64,000 bases of DNA. It comes from Clostridia bacterium (GTDB lineage: Bacteria; Bacillota; Clostridia; Christensenellales; Aristaeellaceae). The notes under the pieces were generated by a model, which worked only from the letters and a program-made list of their open reading frames with translations, was not told where the DNA came from and did no database searches. This document shows, piece after piece, positions 1 to 8,178 of the stretch (position 1 is the first letter of the stretch; each line of letters opens with the position of its first letter). Made by a program: the position numbers and the translations under genes. The stretch spans positions 48,406 to 112,405 of the forward strand of contig JAFZPV010000038.1 of NCBI GenBank assembly GCA_017552535.1, written 5' to 3'.

Positions 1-193
1 CGCCATGACCAGCGCGCTGAGCTACTTTGACGGCATCCGCACCGCGCGCATGAGCGCCAACCTCCTGCAGGCGCAGCGCGACTATTTCGGCGCCCATACC
101 TACGAGCGCGTGGACAGGCCCCGCGGTGAATTCTTCCATACGGACTGGACCGGTCACGGCGGGAACACCACGGCCAACACCTACAACGCGTAG
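1..193 (+). CDS. gnd: 6-phosphogluconate dehydrogenase, decarboxylating (C-terminal fragment)
   Basis: Only the last 63 or so codons are in the window; the gene begins upstream. The visible tail carries the family's characteristic end: ALSYFDG, then [17 protein letters not shown] and RGEFFHT. It lies in the all-helical C-terminal domain, whose tail reaches into the partner subunit of the dimer. The enzyme oxidises 6-phosphogluconate to ribulose 5-phosphate and CO2 with NAD(P)+. The next gene starts 9 bases after the stop, so the two are very probably co-transcribed. Identification is firm; the N-terminal cofactor domain cannot be checked. Confidence 0.93.
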   Translation, partial: AMTSALSYFDGIRTARMSANLLQAQRDYFGAHTYERVDRPRGEFFHTDWTGHGGNTTANTYNA

Positions 194-202
194 GAGGCCA
201 TT

Positions 203-1477
203 ATGATCGGCAAAAGCGTTTATGCGGCCGCACCCGAAGGCCTTTCTGACGGGCAGATCCGCAAAGAGCTTGAACACTCGCTGTCGGACGTGCGGGCGCA
301 GCTCAAAAAGGTATTGATCCTGCCCCCGGACTACACGCGCTTCCATTCCAACGCCGGGCGCATCACGCAGCTTCTGTACGAGATGCTGAAGGACGACTGC
401 CAGGTGGACATCATGCCGGCTCTGGGGACCCACGTTCCCGTGAGCGAGAGCGAGTGGAACCACATGTTTGCCGGCATTCCGTACGAAAAGATGATCGTGC
501 ACTCCTGGCGCAGCGACGTGACCAAAGTGGGCGTCGTTCCCGCCCAGTTTGTAAGCGAAGTGTCCGAAGGACTCGTGAATGATCCCATCGATGTGGAGGT
601 CAACAAGAGGCTTCTCGATCCTTCCTACGATCTGATCCTGTCCGTCGGCCAAGTGGTGCCCCATGAAGTGGTAGGCATGGCAAACCGCAACAAGAACATC
701 TTCGTAGGCTGCGGCGGCTCTTCCATGATCAACTCTTCGCACATGTTGGGCGCGTTCTACGGGCTCGAGCGCGTGATGGGCAAGGACCATACCCCGGTTC
801 GGAGGGTGTTCGACTACGCGGAAGAGCATTTCCTGATGCACATACCGCTGTGCTACATCCTGACCGTAACGGACGCACCGGGCGGCGTGATCCGCACCCA
901 CGGCCTGTTCATCGGCAGGGAAAGGGAGTATTTCGAGCAGGCGGTTGCCCTTGCGCAGAAAAAGAACCTGAATCTTGTGGACAAGACCTTCAAAAAAGTC
1001 GTGGTGCTGCTGGACGAAAACGAATTCAAATCCACCTGGCTGGGCAATAAGAGCGTGTACCGCACGCGCATGGCCATCAGCGACGGGGGCGAGCTGATCG
1101 TTCTGGCGCCCGGTGTAAACAAGTTCGGCGAGGACGCGTCCATCGACAAGCTGATCCGCAAATATGGCTACTGCGGGCGCGAAAACGTGCTCAGGCTCGT
1201 AAAGGAGTGCGACGACCTGAAAGGCAACCTTTCCGCCGCTGCGCACCTGATCCACGGCTCCGGCGACGGACGTTTCTCCATCACCTACTGCACCAGACAC
1301 CTCACGAAAGAAGAAGTAGAAGGCGTATGCTACGGCTACATGCCTTACGACGAAGCCGTAAAGCTGTACGACCCCAAGACCCTCAAAGACGGCTGGAACA
1401 CCCTTGCAAACGGTGAGGAGATCTATTACATCTCCAACCCGGCCCTGGGCCTCTGGGCAGACAGAAAGAAGTTCTGA
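203..1477 (+). CDS. LarA-family nickel-pincer hydroxyacid racemase/epimerase
   Basis: A 424-residue protein of the lactate racemase (LarA, DUF2088) superfamily, which interconverts 2-hydroxyacid epimers with a nickel-pincer nucleotide cofactor. Seen directly: DYTR at residues 43-46, GTH with His77, His154 in VPHE, Lys164 in NKN and His180. The 154/164/180 spacing equals that of His174/Lys184/His200 in Lactobacillus LarA, so the catalytic set looks complete. The start follows TAGGAGG. It directly follows gnd, so a sugar acid such as gluconate is a more natural guess than lactate; that is inference. The cofactor synthesis genes larB, larC and larE are not in the window. Confidence 0.82.
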   Translation: MIGKSVYAAAPEGLSDGQIRKELEHSLSDVRAQLKKVLILPPDYTRFHSNAGRITQLLYEMLKDDCQVDIMPALGTHVPVSESEWNHMFAGIPYEKMIVHSWRSDVTKVGVVPAQFVSEVSEGLVNDPIDVEVNKRLLDPSYDLILSVGQVVPHEVVGMANRNKNIFVGCGGSSMINSSHMLGAFYGLERVMGKDHTPVRRVFDYAEEHFLMHIPLCYILTVTDAPGGVIRTHGLFIGREREYFEQAVALAQKKNLNLVDKTFKKVVVLLDENEFKSTWLGNKSVYRTRMAISDGGELIVLAPGVNKFGEDASIDKLIRKYGYCGRENVLRLVKECDDLKGNLSAAAHLIHGSGDGRFSITYCTRHLTKEEVEGVCYGYMPYDEAVKLYDPKTLKDGWNTLANGEEIYYISNPALGLWADRKKF

Positions 1478-1513
1478 CAGGTATCAAGATAGACAGATCT
1501 GTTGCACAACTCT

Positions 1514-1555
1514 ACACCGGAAATGAAAAAGATTTCATTTCCGGTGTTATTGTTT
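1514..1555 (+). terminator. Rho-independent terminator after the LarA-family gene
   Basis: A perfect 15-bp stem (1514-1528 with 1533-1547) with a 4-base loop is followed by TATTGTTTT. It lies between the convergent LarA-family and uridine kinase genes. The T-rich tail is only on the + side, so it mainly ends the gnd-larA transcript. Confidence 0.85.
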
Positions 1556-1573
1556 TGGATGAAAGTGGAATTG

Positions 1574-2188
1574 TCAATCCGGTTTGAATCCCGCGTTTAT
1601 GTAGGCCGCAAGCATATCGCTGATGCGGGCGTTTTTGCCGCCGCGGGCCACGATGATGTCGGCGTAGTTCACGTAGGCGCGGATGTATTTTTCGTACATG
1701 GGCTTTACGGTATTTAAGTACTGCTGCTCAATGCCCTCGATGTCCCTTCCCCGCTCGACGATGTCGCGCTTGATACGCCTGAGCAGGCAGATGTCCGGGT
1801 CGACGGAGATATACAGCTTAAAGTCCATCAGGTCGCGAAGGCGTTCGTCGTGAAAAACGTGTATGCCCTCGATGATCACCGTATCCGGCGGATCGATCTT
1901 CTCGTCCGGTATGTCGGCGCGGCAGTGATGCGCGTAATCGTATGCTTTCCGGGTGATGGGTTTCCCGCTCTTCAGGCACTGGATATCGTAAAGCAGCTCG
2001 TCGTGTTCGAATACGTCCGGCTCGTCGTAATTAATCTTCACGCGCTCTTCAAACGGGAGATACGCGTGGTCGCGGTAATACGCGTCCTGATTGAGCATCA
2101 GGGTATTGCCTTTGAGTTTTTGCTGCAGTTCCTTGGCGAGCGTGGATTTCCCGCTGCCGCTGGCGCCGCATATGCCGATGATCAGCAT
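1574..2188 (-). CDS. udk: uridine kinase
   Basis: A 204-residue P-loop kinase that phosphorylates uridine or cytidine to the monophosphate (pyrimidine salvage). Walker A GASGSGKS is at residues 8-15. NQDAYYRD, the YDEPDVFEHDEL segment and the IIEGIHVF strand match the uridine kinase/PRK family. Length is typical. Its ATG overlaps the recN stop by 7 bases, so it is translated as the last gene of the argR-recN-udk run. No T-rich terminator for this strand is visible after it. A uridine kinase-like paralogue with another substrate cannot be excluded. Confidence 0.88.
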   Translation of the reverse strand: MLIIGICGASGSGKSTLAKELQQKLKGNTLMLNQDAYYRDHAYLPFEERVKINYDEPDVFEHDELLYDIQCLKSGKPITRKAYDYAHHCRADIPDEKIDPPDTVIIEGIHVFHDERLRDLMDFKLYISVDPDICLLRRIKRDIVERGRDIEGIEQQYLNTVKPMYEKYIRAYVNYADIIVARGGKNARISDMLAAYINAGFKPD

Positions 2189-3894
2189 TCCTTTTTCCCC
2201 CTCAGTTCCGTTTTGCGCGCCCGGGCGCCTGAAAGCATGCTCCTGGCGTGCTCGGTGCCGCTCAGATCTTTTTCCGCTCCGCCCACGAGACGGGCGATCT
2301 CGCTTAAGCGCCCTTCCTCGTCAAGCTTTTTCACTGTGGATACGGTGCGCTCCCCTTCCACGCGCTTTTCCACCGCGAACTGCGTGTCCGCAAGTGCGGC
2401 GATCTGCGCCAGGTGCGTGACGCATATCACCTGCTTTTCCGCGCCCAGCAGCGCCATTTTTTCACCTACGGTCTGCGCCATACGGCCTGAAATGCCGGTG
2501 TCGATCTCATCGAATATCATGGTTTCGATGCCGTCGTTTTCGGCCAGGATCACCTTGAGCGCCAGCATGAAGCGGGAAATCTCGCCGCCGGAGGCGATCT
2601 CCGTAAGCGGGCGCAGAGGCTCGCCGGGATTTGGCGAGATCATGAACTCCACGTCCTCCGCGCCGTCTTCACGCACTTCCTTAAGCGGTGTGAACCGGAC
2701 CTCGAAGCGCGTGCGCTCCATGCCCAGATCCTTCAGCTGCTCCGTGACCGCCCGGCAAAGACCATCCGCCGCTTTTCGCCGAAGGCCGGAAAGCTCATTG
2801 CTAACTGAGAGCAGTTCTTTTTTGCATTCACCACATATCTTTTCAGCTTCTTCGCGCCTTTCGTCGATTCGGTTCAGGCTGTCCAGTTCCGCTTTTGCTT
2901 TATTGCCGTACTCGATCACGTCTTTCAGTTCCGGCCCGTATTTCCGCTCAAGCTTTTTGATCAAATCCAGTCGGTCCTGCACGCGCTCGGCCTCCTGCGG
3001 GTCGAAGGAAAGCTCTTCGTATATGCTCTGAACCTCATAGCCCACGTCCTTCACCACGTACAAAAGTTCCTCGAGCCTGCCCTGAAGGTCCGCATATGCC
3101 TGATCGAGATTGGCTATGCCTGCAACAGCATCCGCGGCGCGCTTGATGCTTTCCTGCGCGCTCAGGCTCTTGCCGCCCAGATACAGCCGTTCATAGGCGA
3201 CGCGCATGGACTGCGAGAGCTTTTCGGAGTTTTCGAACAGAGTGCTTTTGCGCTTTAGTTCTTCTTCTTCGCCTTCCTTCAGCTTTGCGGCGCTGATCTC
3301 CTTCACCTGCATGCTGAGCAGGTCAGACTTTTGATTGAGGAGCCTTTCGTCCTGGCTTAACTGTTCCAGTTCCCGGCACGCGTTTTTGTATAAAGCGTAT
3401 GCTTCACCGACTTCTGCGTGCTTTTTTTCGATCGTCTCTCCGCCGAAACCATCCAGGTACGCCCGGTGGAAAGCCGGGTCCATGAGCTTTTGATGTTCCT
3501 GCTGGCCGTGCAGATCCACGAGCAGCGAAGAAAAGGCCTTCAGCGTGCCAAGCGGCGTCACGCAGCCGTTTATGCGGCAAATGCCCCGACCGCTAACGCT
3601 GATCTCCCGGCTGATCTCCGCGTATCCGTCGTCGTAGTCGATCTGCATTTCGTCCAGAAATGCTTTGGCCTGCGGGCAGTCTCCGATATCGAACAGGGCC
3701 CGCACATGACCTTTTTCTTCTCCGGTACGAACCATCTCGCGGCCGCCCCTCTGGCCGAGAGCCAGATTCATGCAGTCCACCACGATGGACTTGCCTGTAC
3801 CCGTCTCGCCGGTTAACGCATTCAGCCCCCGCGTAAATTCTATGCGGAGGCTGTTGATCAGAGCGATGCTTTGTATATTCAGTTCTTTGAGCAT
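2182..3894 (-). CDS. recN: DNA repair protein RecN
   Basis: A 570-residue SMC-like ATPase acting early in double-strand break repair. Walker A GETGTGKS is at residues 29-36, LHGQQEHQ lies near 130, and a long charged coiled-coil middle spans roughly 150-370. The ABC signature ASGGE is near 430 and Walker B with the D-loop (IFDEIDTG) near 458. Length is close to the family norm. The start codon is one base past the argR stop, a pairing common in Firmicutes. It lacks a strong Shine-Dalgarno of its own, which suggests coupling to argR. Confidence 0.96.
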   Translation of the reverse strand: MLKELNIQSIALINSLRIEFTRGLNALTGETGTGKSIVVDCMNLALGQRGGREMVRTGEEKGHVRALFDIGDCPQAKAFLDEMQIDYDDGYAEISREISVSGRGICRINGCVTPLGTLKAFSSLLVDLHGQQEHQKLMDPAFHRAYLDGFGGETIEKKHAEVGEAYALYKNACRELEQLSQDERLLNQKSDLLSMQVKEISAAKLKEGEEEELKRKSTLFENSEKLSQSMRVAYERLYLGGKSLSAQESIKRAADAVAGIANLDQAYADLQGRLEELLYVVKDVGYEVQSIYEELSFDPQEAERVQDRLDLIKKLERKYGPELKDVIEYGNKAKAELDSLNRIDERREEAEKICGECKKELLSVSNELSGLRRKAADGLCRAVTEQLKDLGMERTRFEVRFTPLKEVREDGAEDVEFMISPNPGEPLRPLTEIASGGEISRFMLALKVILAENDGIETMIFDEIDTGISGRMAQTVGEKMALLGAEKQVICVTHLAQIAALADTQFAVEKRVEGERTVSTVKKLDEEGRLSEIARLVGGAEKDLSGTEHARSMLSGARARKTELRGKKEC

Positions 3895-3895
3895 T

Positions 3896-4378
3896 TTATG
3901 CTTTCTTTCCGATCATCGCTTCAAAGCGGGCGATGACCTCGTCTACGTCCTCTATGTTCTGTATAATCGCAAGCACGGTGTTGTCTCCCGCTATGGTGCC
4001 CACGATCTCCGGCCACTTGAGGTTATCGATGAATTCCGCCGCTGTCTGCGCGGCAGCCGTATTGGTTTTGCATACGATGAGGTTGCCCGCACCGGCGATG
4101 GAGCGCACGGACTGGGCGAAAAAGCGCATCATATGGTCTGTCCCGGCCATGCCGTCATCAGAGCCGTCCGCAGATTCTGCCTTATCGGCCTGTGCGTATT
4201 TATACGCGCCGTTCTCCGTAAGCACTTTAACGAGGCGAAGCTCCTTGATGTCTCTGGAGACCGTGGCCTGGGTGACCTTTACGCCGCTTTGTTCCAGTGC
4301 CTGGGCGAGGCTTTCCTGGGTCTCGATATCCTGCGAAGCGATGATCTCAAGGATGAGTGCGTGCCGTTTGCTCTTCAT
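3896..4378 (-). CDS. argR: arginine repressor ArgR
   Basis: A 160-residue regulator that binds arginine as a hexamer and controls arginine metabolism. The N-terminal winged helix (residues 1-70) contains VTQATVSRDI, the recognition helix. The C-terminal domain carries GTIAGDNT, the arginine-binding and trimerisation core. I chose ATG 4378 over the in-frame ATG at 4390, because GGAGG lies 5 bases before 4378 and the upstream ATG sits on that ribosome site. Its own promoter and an imperfect palindrome precede it, consistent with autoregulation. Confidence 0.95.
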   Translation of the reverse strand: MKSKRHALILEIIASQDIETQESLAQALEQSGVKVTQATVSRDIKELRLVKVLTENGAYKYAQADKAESADGSDDGMAGTDHMMRFFAQSVRSIAGAGNLIVCKTNTAAAQTAAEFIDNLKWPEIVGTIAGDNTVLAIIQNIEDVDEVIARFEAMIGKKA

Positions 4379-4406
4379 GTGCGCCTCCATGCATTCTTAT
4401 GGTATA

Positions 4407-4436
4407 AGTATACAACATTTATGCATGAATATACAA
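4407..4436 (-). promoter_or_regulatory. Probable promoter of argR-recN-udk with an ARG-box-like palindrome
   Basis: Read on the minus strand: -35 TTGTAT (4431-4436), an 18-base spacer and -10 TATACT (4407-4412). The spacer holds the imperfect palindrome ATTTATGCATGAAT (4417-4430, 12 of 14 symmetric), similar in composition to Firmicute ARG boxes. A repressor there would block RNA polymerase. Operator identity is inferred. Confidence 0.5.
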
Positions 4437-4437
4437 G

Positions 4438-5238
4438 TCATTTGCTAAAATTAACATGGGCGCGCGTGACGGTCTGCTCTATGGTATCGTCGTCTAAATG
4501 ATCACAGGAAGGATCGTTTTTCGTGTGCAGCAGGAATTCGATGTTGCCCTCCGGCCCGCGGATCGGCGAATAGTCGAGGGCTACCGTACCAATACCGCTT
4601 TCGCGGCAGAAGGAAACGATGTCGCGTACCACGCGCAGGTGCACGCCTTCGTCCCGCACCACGCCCTTGGGCCCTACGTCCTCTTTGGGAGCTTCGAACT
4701 GTGGTTTGATGAGCGCGATGAAGTCCGCATCTGGCGCGAGTACAGAAAACACAGCGGGCAGTATGGCTTTGAGGGAGATAAAGGAAACGTCCGTCGCACC
4801 GAATTCGATGGTTTCCGGAAACATATCGGGGTGCAGGAAACGTGCGTTCGTCTTTTCCATGCATACGACGCGCGGGTCGGAACGTATCTTCCAGTCCAGC
4901 AGATTGTAGCCTACATCTACACTGTATACTTTTCGGGCGCCTCGCCGGAGCATGACATCCGTAAACCCGCCCGTGGAAGCGCCTACGTCCATGCAGACCT
5001 TGTCTGCCGCGCTGACAGAGAATACCTCAAAGGCCCGGTTCAGCTTGTGCGCGCCGCGGCTCACAAAACCGTCCATGTCGCCCTTTAAGCGCAGCTGACC
5101 CGCGTCTTCTATCTTTTCTGAGGGTTTCAGTATCTTGCGCGTACCGCAAAGCACGCGTCCCTCCATGATGATCGCCCTCGCCAAGGAAAGATCGCCGGCA
5201 AGTCCCGCCGTTACCAGCGCTTCGTCAGCTCTCGGCAT
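4438..5238 (-). CDS. tlyA: TlyA-family rRNA 2'-O-methyltransferase
   Basis: A 266-residue protein with an N-terminal S4 RNA-binding domain (about 1-60) and a Rossmann-fold FtsJ-type methyltransferase domain. SRGAHKL is at residues 60-66 and the SAM-binding DVGASTGGFTD at 84-94. The family methylates ribosomal RNA (TlyA in mycobacteria; YqxC in Bacillus is the positional homologue). The start overlaps the dxs stop by 14 bases. The dxs-tlyA-argR-recN order is conserved in Firmicutes. Whether it modifies both subunits, as mycobacterial TlyA does, cannot be judged. Confidence 0.9.
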   Translation of the reverse strand: MPRADEALVTAGLAGDLSLARAIIMEGRVLCGTRKILKPSEKIEDAGQLRLKGDMDGFVSRGAHKLNRAFEVFSVSAADKVCMDVGASTGGFTDVMLRRGARKVYSVDVGYNLLDWKIRSDPRVVCMEKTNARFLHPDMFPETIEFGATDVSFISLKAILPAVFSVLAPDADFIALIKPQFEAPKEDVGPKGVVRDEGVHLRVVRDIVSFCRESGIGTVALDYSPIRGPEGNIEFLLHTKNDPSCDHLDDDTIEQTVTRAHVNFSK

Positions 5239-7069
5239 CGCTTTTTCCTTTCCCGTTGTCCAGGAGGATCTCTTTTACGATCGTATCCCGGTCCAGGCCG
5301 CAGAAATCAAGCTGCTGGGAGATCGTACCAGAAGGAATGAATCTGTCCGGGACACATTTTACGACCACCTTTGTTTTGCCTTCACTCCTTGTTGCGATCT
5401 CTTCTCCCAGGCTGCCGGCAAGCACCGTATCTTCAAGGGTGTATATGAGCGGATAACTGTTCAGGATGCGCGAAAGCATGGTTTCATCTATTGGCTTCAA
5501 AAAGCGTGCGTTTGCCACGCCGGCGGAAACACCGTTTTCTTGAAGCGCATTCGCCGTTTCCAAAGCGATGCTCACCATGCGCCCGTATGCGATCAGGCAT
5601 ACGTCCGTTCCTGCGCGCTTTTCCTCCCATTCCCCGATTGAGAAAACGGTTATTTCTCCCGCCGGGAGCTTTTTAGGGTATTTGATCGCCATGGGCCGGT
5701 CATTTTTGAGGCTCAACTCCAGCATCTGCTTAAGTTCCCAGATCGAAGCAGGCGCGCAGACTGTCATACCCGGAAGCCCGCGGAGAAGACCCGTATCGAA
5801 CACGCCCTGATGGGTTTCGCCGTCAGGTCCGTTCAAGCCGCTTCTGTCGACCAGCAGCCTTACGGGAGCACGGTTGAGCGCGATATCGGTATTCATTTGA
5901 TCGTATGCCCGCTGCAGAAAGGTGGAATACAGCGCAAGATAGGGCTTTTTGCCTCCAAGAGCAAGCCCGGCAGCCATAGCAGCCGCGTGCTCCTCGGCGA
6001 TGCCCACATCAAAGCATCTTTCGGGGTTTTCTTTGCAGAAAGCGTCAAGGCCTGTGCCGGAGAGCATGGCTGCAGAGATGCAAACGATATCGTTATCTGC
6101 TTTTGCTTTTTCAAGCAGCCACTCCCCCAGCTTCGCCGCGGCGGTCTCGCCGCTTTCCTCCAAAGATGCATCCCTCGGGGAGACTGAATGGAAGCGGTCC
6201 GGGATCTCTTCGGCAGGTGCGTAGCCCTTTCCCTTCTTCGTCACCACATGGACGACCACGGGTTTATCGTATGTGAGGGCGCTTTTCATCACGCGTTCCA
6301 TTTCCCGGATGTCGTGCCCATCGATGGGACCTAAGTATTCGATGTCCAAAGAATCAAAGAACAGATCGCTGACGAACAGCGTCTTCAGGCTGTCCTTAAT
6401 GCGCGTGAGAAGCTTCTCGGTAAACCGGCTGCCCCGGGGCATACGGTTTATGAGTTTGCGCAGATATTGCTTGAACGAGCGGTACAAACTGCTCTGGCGC
6501 ATATGGGTAAGGTGCTTTGAAAGCGAACCCACGTTGCGGGAGATGCTCATCTCGTTGTCGTTTAAAACGATCAGCATACGAGCCTTGCTCTGGCCCGCGT
6601 CGTTGAGGGCTTCGTAGCACATGCCGCCGGTGAGGGCACCGTCGCCGACGACGGCGGCTACCGCGTAGTCTTCGCCGCTTAAATCCCGCGCCCGGGCCAT
6701 GCCCAGGGCCAGGGAAATGGCATCAGAGGCGTGGCCGGATGCTGCGTGATCGTATTCGCTTTCGCGGGGACGGGTGAATCCGCTGACCCCGCCCATTTTG
6801 CGGAGCGTGTCAAAGCGCGCATACCGCCCGGTGAGGAGCTTGTGCGCGTAGCACTGGTGGCCAACGTCAAAGAAGATTTTGTCCTTTGGCGCGGAAAGCA
6901 CGCTGTGAAGCGCGATGGTCAGTTCCACAGCGCCCAGGTTCGAGGCCAGATGGCCGCCGTTTAACAGCACGGTATCCGTGATGGTTTTGCGTATCTCCCC
7001 TGCCAGCGCCTGCTTCTGGGCAAGGCTCATGGTTTTGAGCTGTGCCGGGGACGAAATCGTTTCTAACAT
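5225..7069 (-). CDS. dxs: 1-deoxy-D-xylulose-5-phosphate synthase
   Basis: First enzyme of the MEP isoprenoid pathway: pyruvate plus glyceraldehyde 3-phosphate to DXP, using thiamine diphosphate. Visible are GGHLASNLG near residue 40, the ThDP motif GDGALTGG...N near 145 and SGLNGPDGETHQG near 430. ATG 7069 gives 614 residues, the family length. The frame is open 40 codons further into ispA, but that stretch has no family character. The start sits at TGATATG, touching the ispA stop, with only a weak purine-rich site, so it is probably coupled to ispA. Confidence 0.95.
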   Translation of the reverse strand: MLETISSPAQLKTMSLAQKQALAGEIRKTITDTVLLNGGHLASNLGAVELTIALHSVLSAPKDKIFFDVGHQCYAHKLLTGRYARFDTLRKMGGVSGFTRPRESEYDHAASGHASDAISLALGMARARDLSGEDYAVAAVVGDGALTGGMCYEALNDAGQSKARMLIVLNDNEMSISRNVGSLSKHLTHMRQSSLYRSFKQYLRKLINRMPRGSRFTEKLLTRIKDSLKTLFVSDLFFDSLDIEYLGPIDGHDIREMERVMKSALTYDKPVVVHVVTKKGKGYAPAEEIPDRFHSVSPRDASLEESGETAAAKLGEWLLEKAKADNDIVCISAAMLSGTGLDAFCKENPERCFDVGIAEEHAAAMAAGLALGGKKPYLALYSTFLQRAYDQMNTDIALNRAPVRLLVDRSGLNGPDGETHQGVFDTGLLRGLPGMTVCAPASIWELKQMLELSLKNDRPMAIKYPKKLPAGEITVFSIGEWEEKRAGTDVCLIAYGRMVSIALETANALQENGVSAGVANARFLKPIDETMLSRILNSYPLIYTLEDTVLAGSLGEEIATRSEGKTKVVVKCVPDRFIPSGTISQQLDFCGLDRDTIVKEILLDNGKGKSDAES

Positions 7070-7070
7070 A

Positions 7071-7973
7071 TCAGTGGGTTCTTTCAAACATATCCGTTGT
7101 GAGATTTCTGAAATAATCGGCTTCTGCGCCGAAAGCGCCAAGGGCAGAAAGAGCCTGCTCTTTAAGCGCAGTGCTTCTTTTTTTCGCACCGTCCAGCGTG
7201 TATACGGACACGGCGGTCAATTTGCCTTCTTCCGCGTCCTTGCCCTTGGTTTTACCGAATTTGTCCGCTTCCGCTGTGACGTCCAGAATATCATCAGTCA
7301 CCTGGAAAAGAATGCCGAAAGCTTCGGAGAACCTGGCAAGGGCGTTTATGCTGTTTTCTTCCGCATCCGCCAGGATCGCGCCAGCCGTAACAGCACCCTT
7401 GAACATGGCCATGGTCTTTCCCTCGTGGATATACGAAAGCAGTTTTTCGTCCTGTGTACCGATGTTTTCCGCGTACAGGTCTGCCACCTGGCCGGCGATC
7501 ATGCCCGTTACACCCGCGCCGGAAGCGATCGCGCACATGGCTTTTGCGTTTCTGAGGGCTGTTTTCTGATCTGAGACCGTGCGGGCGAGCATCACTTCGA
7601 ACGCGTAGTTCAAAAGCCCGTCGCCAGCCAGGATCGCCTGTCCTTCTCCGTAGACCACATGGTTTGTGGGACGGCCCCGCCGGAGCGTGTCGTTGTCCAT
7701 GCCTGGCAAGTCGTCGTGGATCAGGGAGTAGGTATGGATCATCTCGATGGCGCACGCGAAATCCAGCGCTTCGCATACGTCTCCGCCCAGCATCTCGCAA
7801 GCCGCCAGCAGCATACATGGACGCAGGCGCTTTCCCCCGGCCATGAGGCTGTAGCGCATGGAGGCTGAGAGGAGCCGCGGCATACGGCCCGATTCGAATT
7901 CATCTTCCGCTTCCGGCAAAAGCTCACGTAAGCGCTTCTCCACAAGCGCTTTATATTCTTCATGCGTACGCAT
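7071..7973 (-). CDS. ispA: polyprenyl (farnesyl) diphosphate synthase
   Basis: A 300-residue trans-prenyltransferase that condenses isopentenyl diphosphate with allylic diphosphates. The first aspartate-rich motif DDLPGMDND is at residues 87-95 and the second, DDILD, near 226-230. GGKRLRP lies near 46-52. Family and neighbourhood (xseB before, dxs after) indicate farnesyl diphosphate synthase; chain length cannot be fixed from motifs alone. One base separates it from the xseB stop. Confidence 0.92.
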   Translation of the reverse strand: MRTHEEYKALVEKRLRELLPEAEDEFESGRMPRLLSASMRYSLMAGGKRLRPCMLLAACEMLGGDVCEALDFACAIEMIHTYSLIHDDLPGMDNDTLRRGRPTNHVVYGEGQAILAGDGLLNYAFEVMLARTVSDQKTALRNAKAMCAIASGAGVTGMIAGQVADLYAENIGTQDEKLLSYIHEGKTMAMFKGAVTAGAILADAEENSINALARFSEAFGILFQVTDDILDVTAEADKFGKTKGKDAEEGKLTAVSVYTLDGAKKRSTALKEQALSALGAFGAEADYFRNLTTDMFERTH

Positions 7974-7974
7974 C

Positions 7975-8178
7975 TTAGCCTTCCTCCGCGTTTTCCTTTG
8001 TGAGTTCTTCGATCCTGGCGTCGCCTTCGTCCAGGATCGCCTTCAGGCGGCGGTAAAGCTTTACGCCTTTCTGGTATGCCTTGAAGGATTCGTCCAGCGT
8101 GATCTCACCGTTTTCCAGGGATTCCACGATCTGTTCAAGCTGGCTGAGGCCCTCTTCGTAACTCATTTTGTCGCTCAT
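7975..8178 (-). CDS. xseB: exodeoxyribonuclease VII small subunit
   Basis: A 67-residue protein matching the whole XseB family: SYEEGLSQLEQIVESLENGE at the N-terminus and a helical LYRRLKAILDEGDARIEEL end. It partners XseA in a complex that degrades single-stranded DNA to oligonucleotides. Its ATG overlaps the xseA stop by four bases (ATGA), which fits coupled synthesis of the two subunits. Confidence 0.95.
   Translation of the reverse strand: MSDKMSYEEGLSQLEQIVESLENGEITLDESFKAYQKGVKLYRRLKAILDEGDARIEELTKENAEEG

Noticed and set aside
1850-3031. 393-codon open frame on the + strand
   Set aside because: Antisense to udk and recN; Ser/Arg-rich shadow with no motif.
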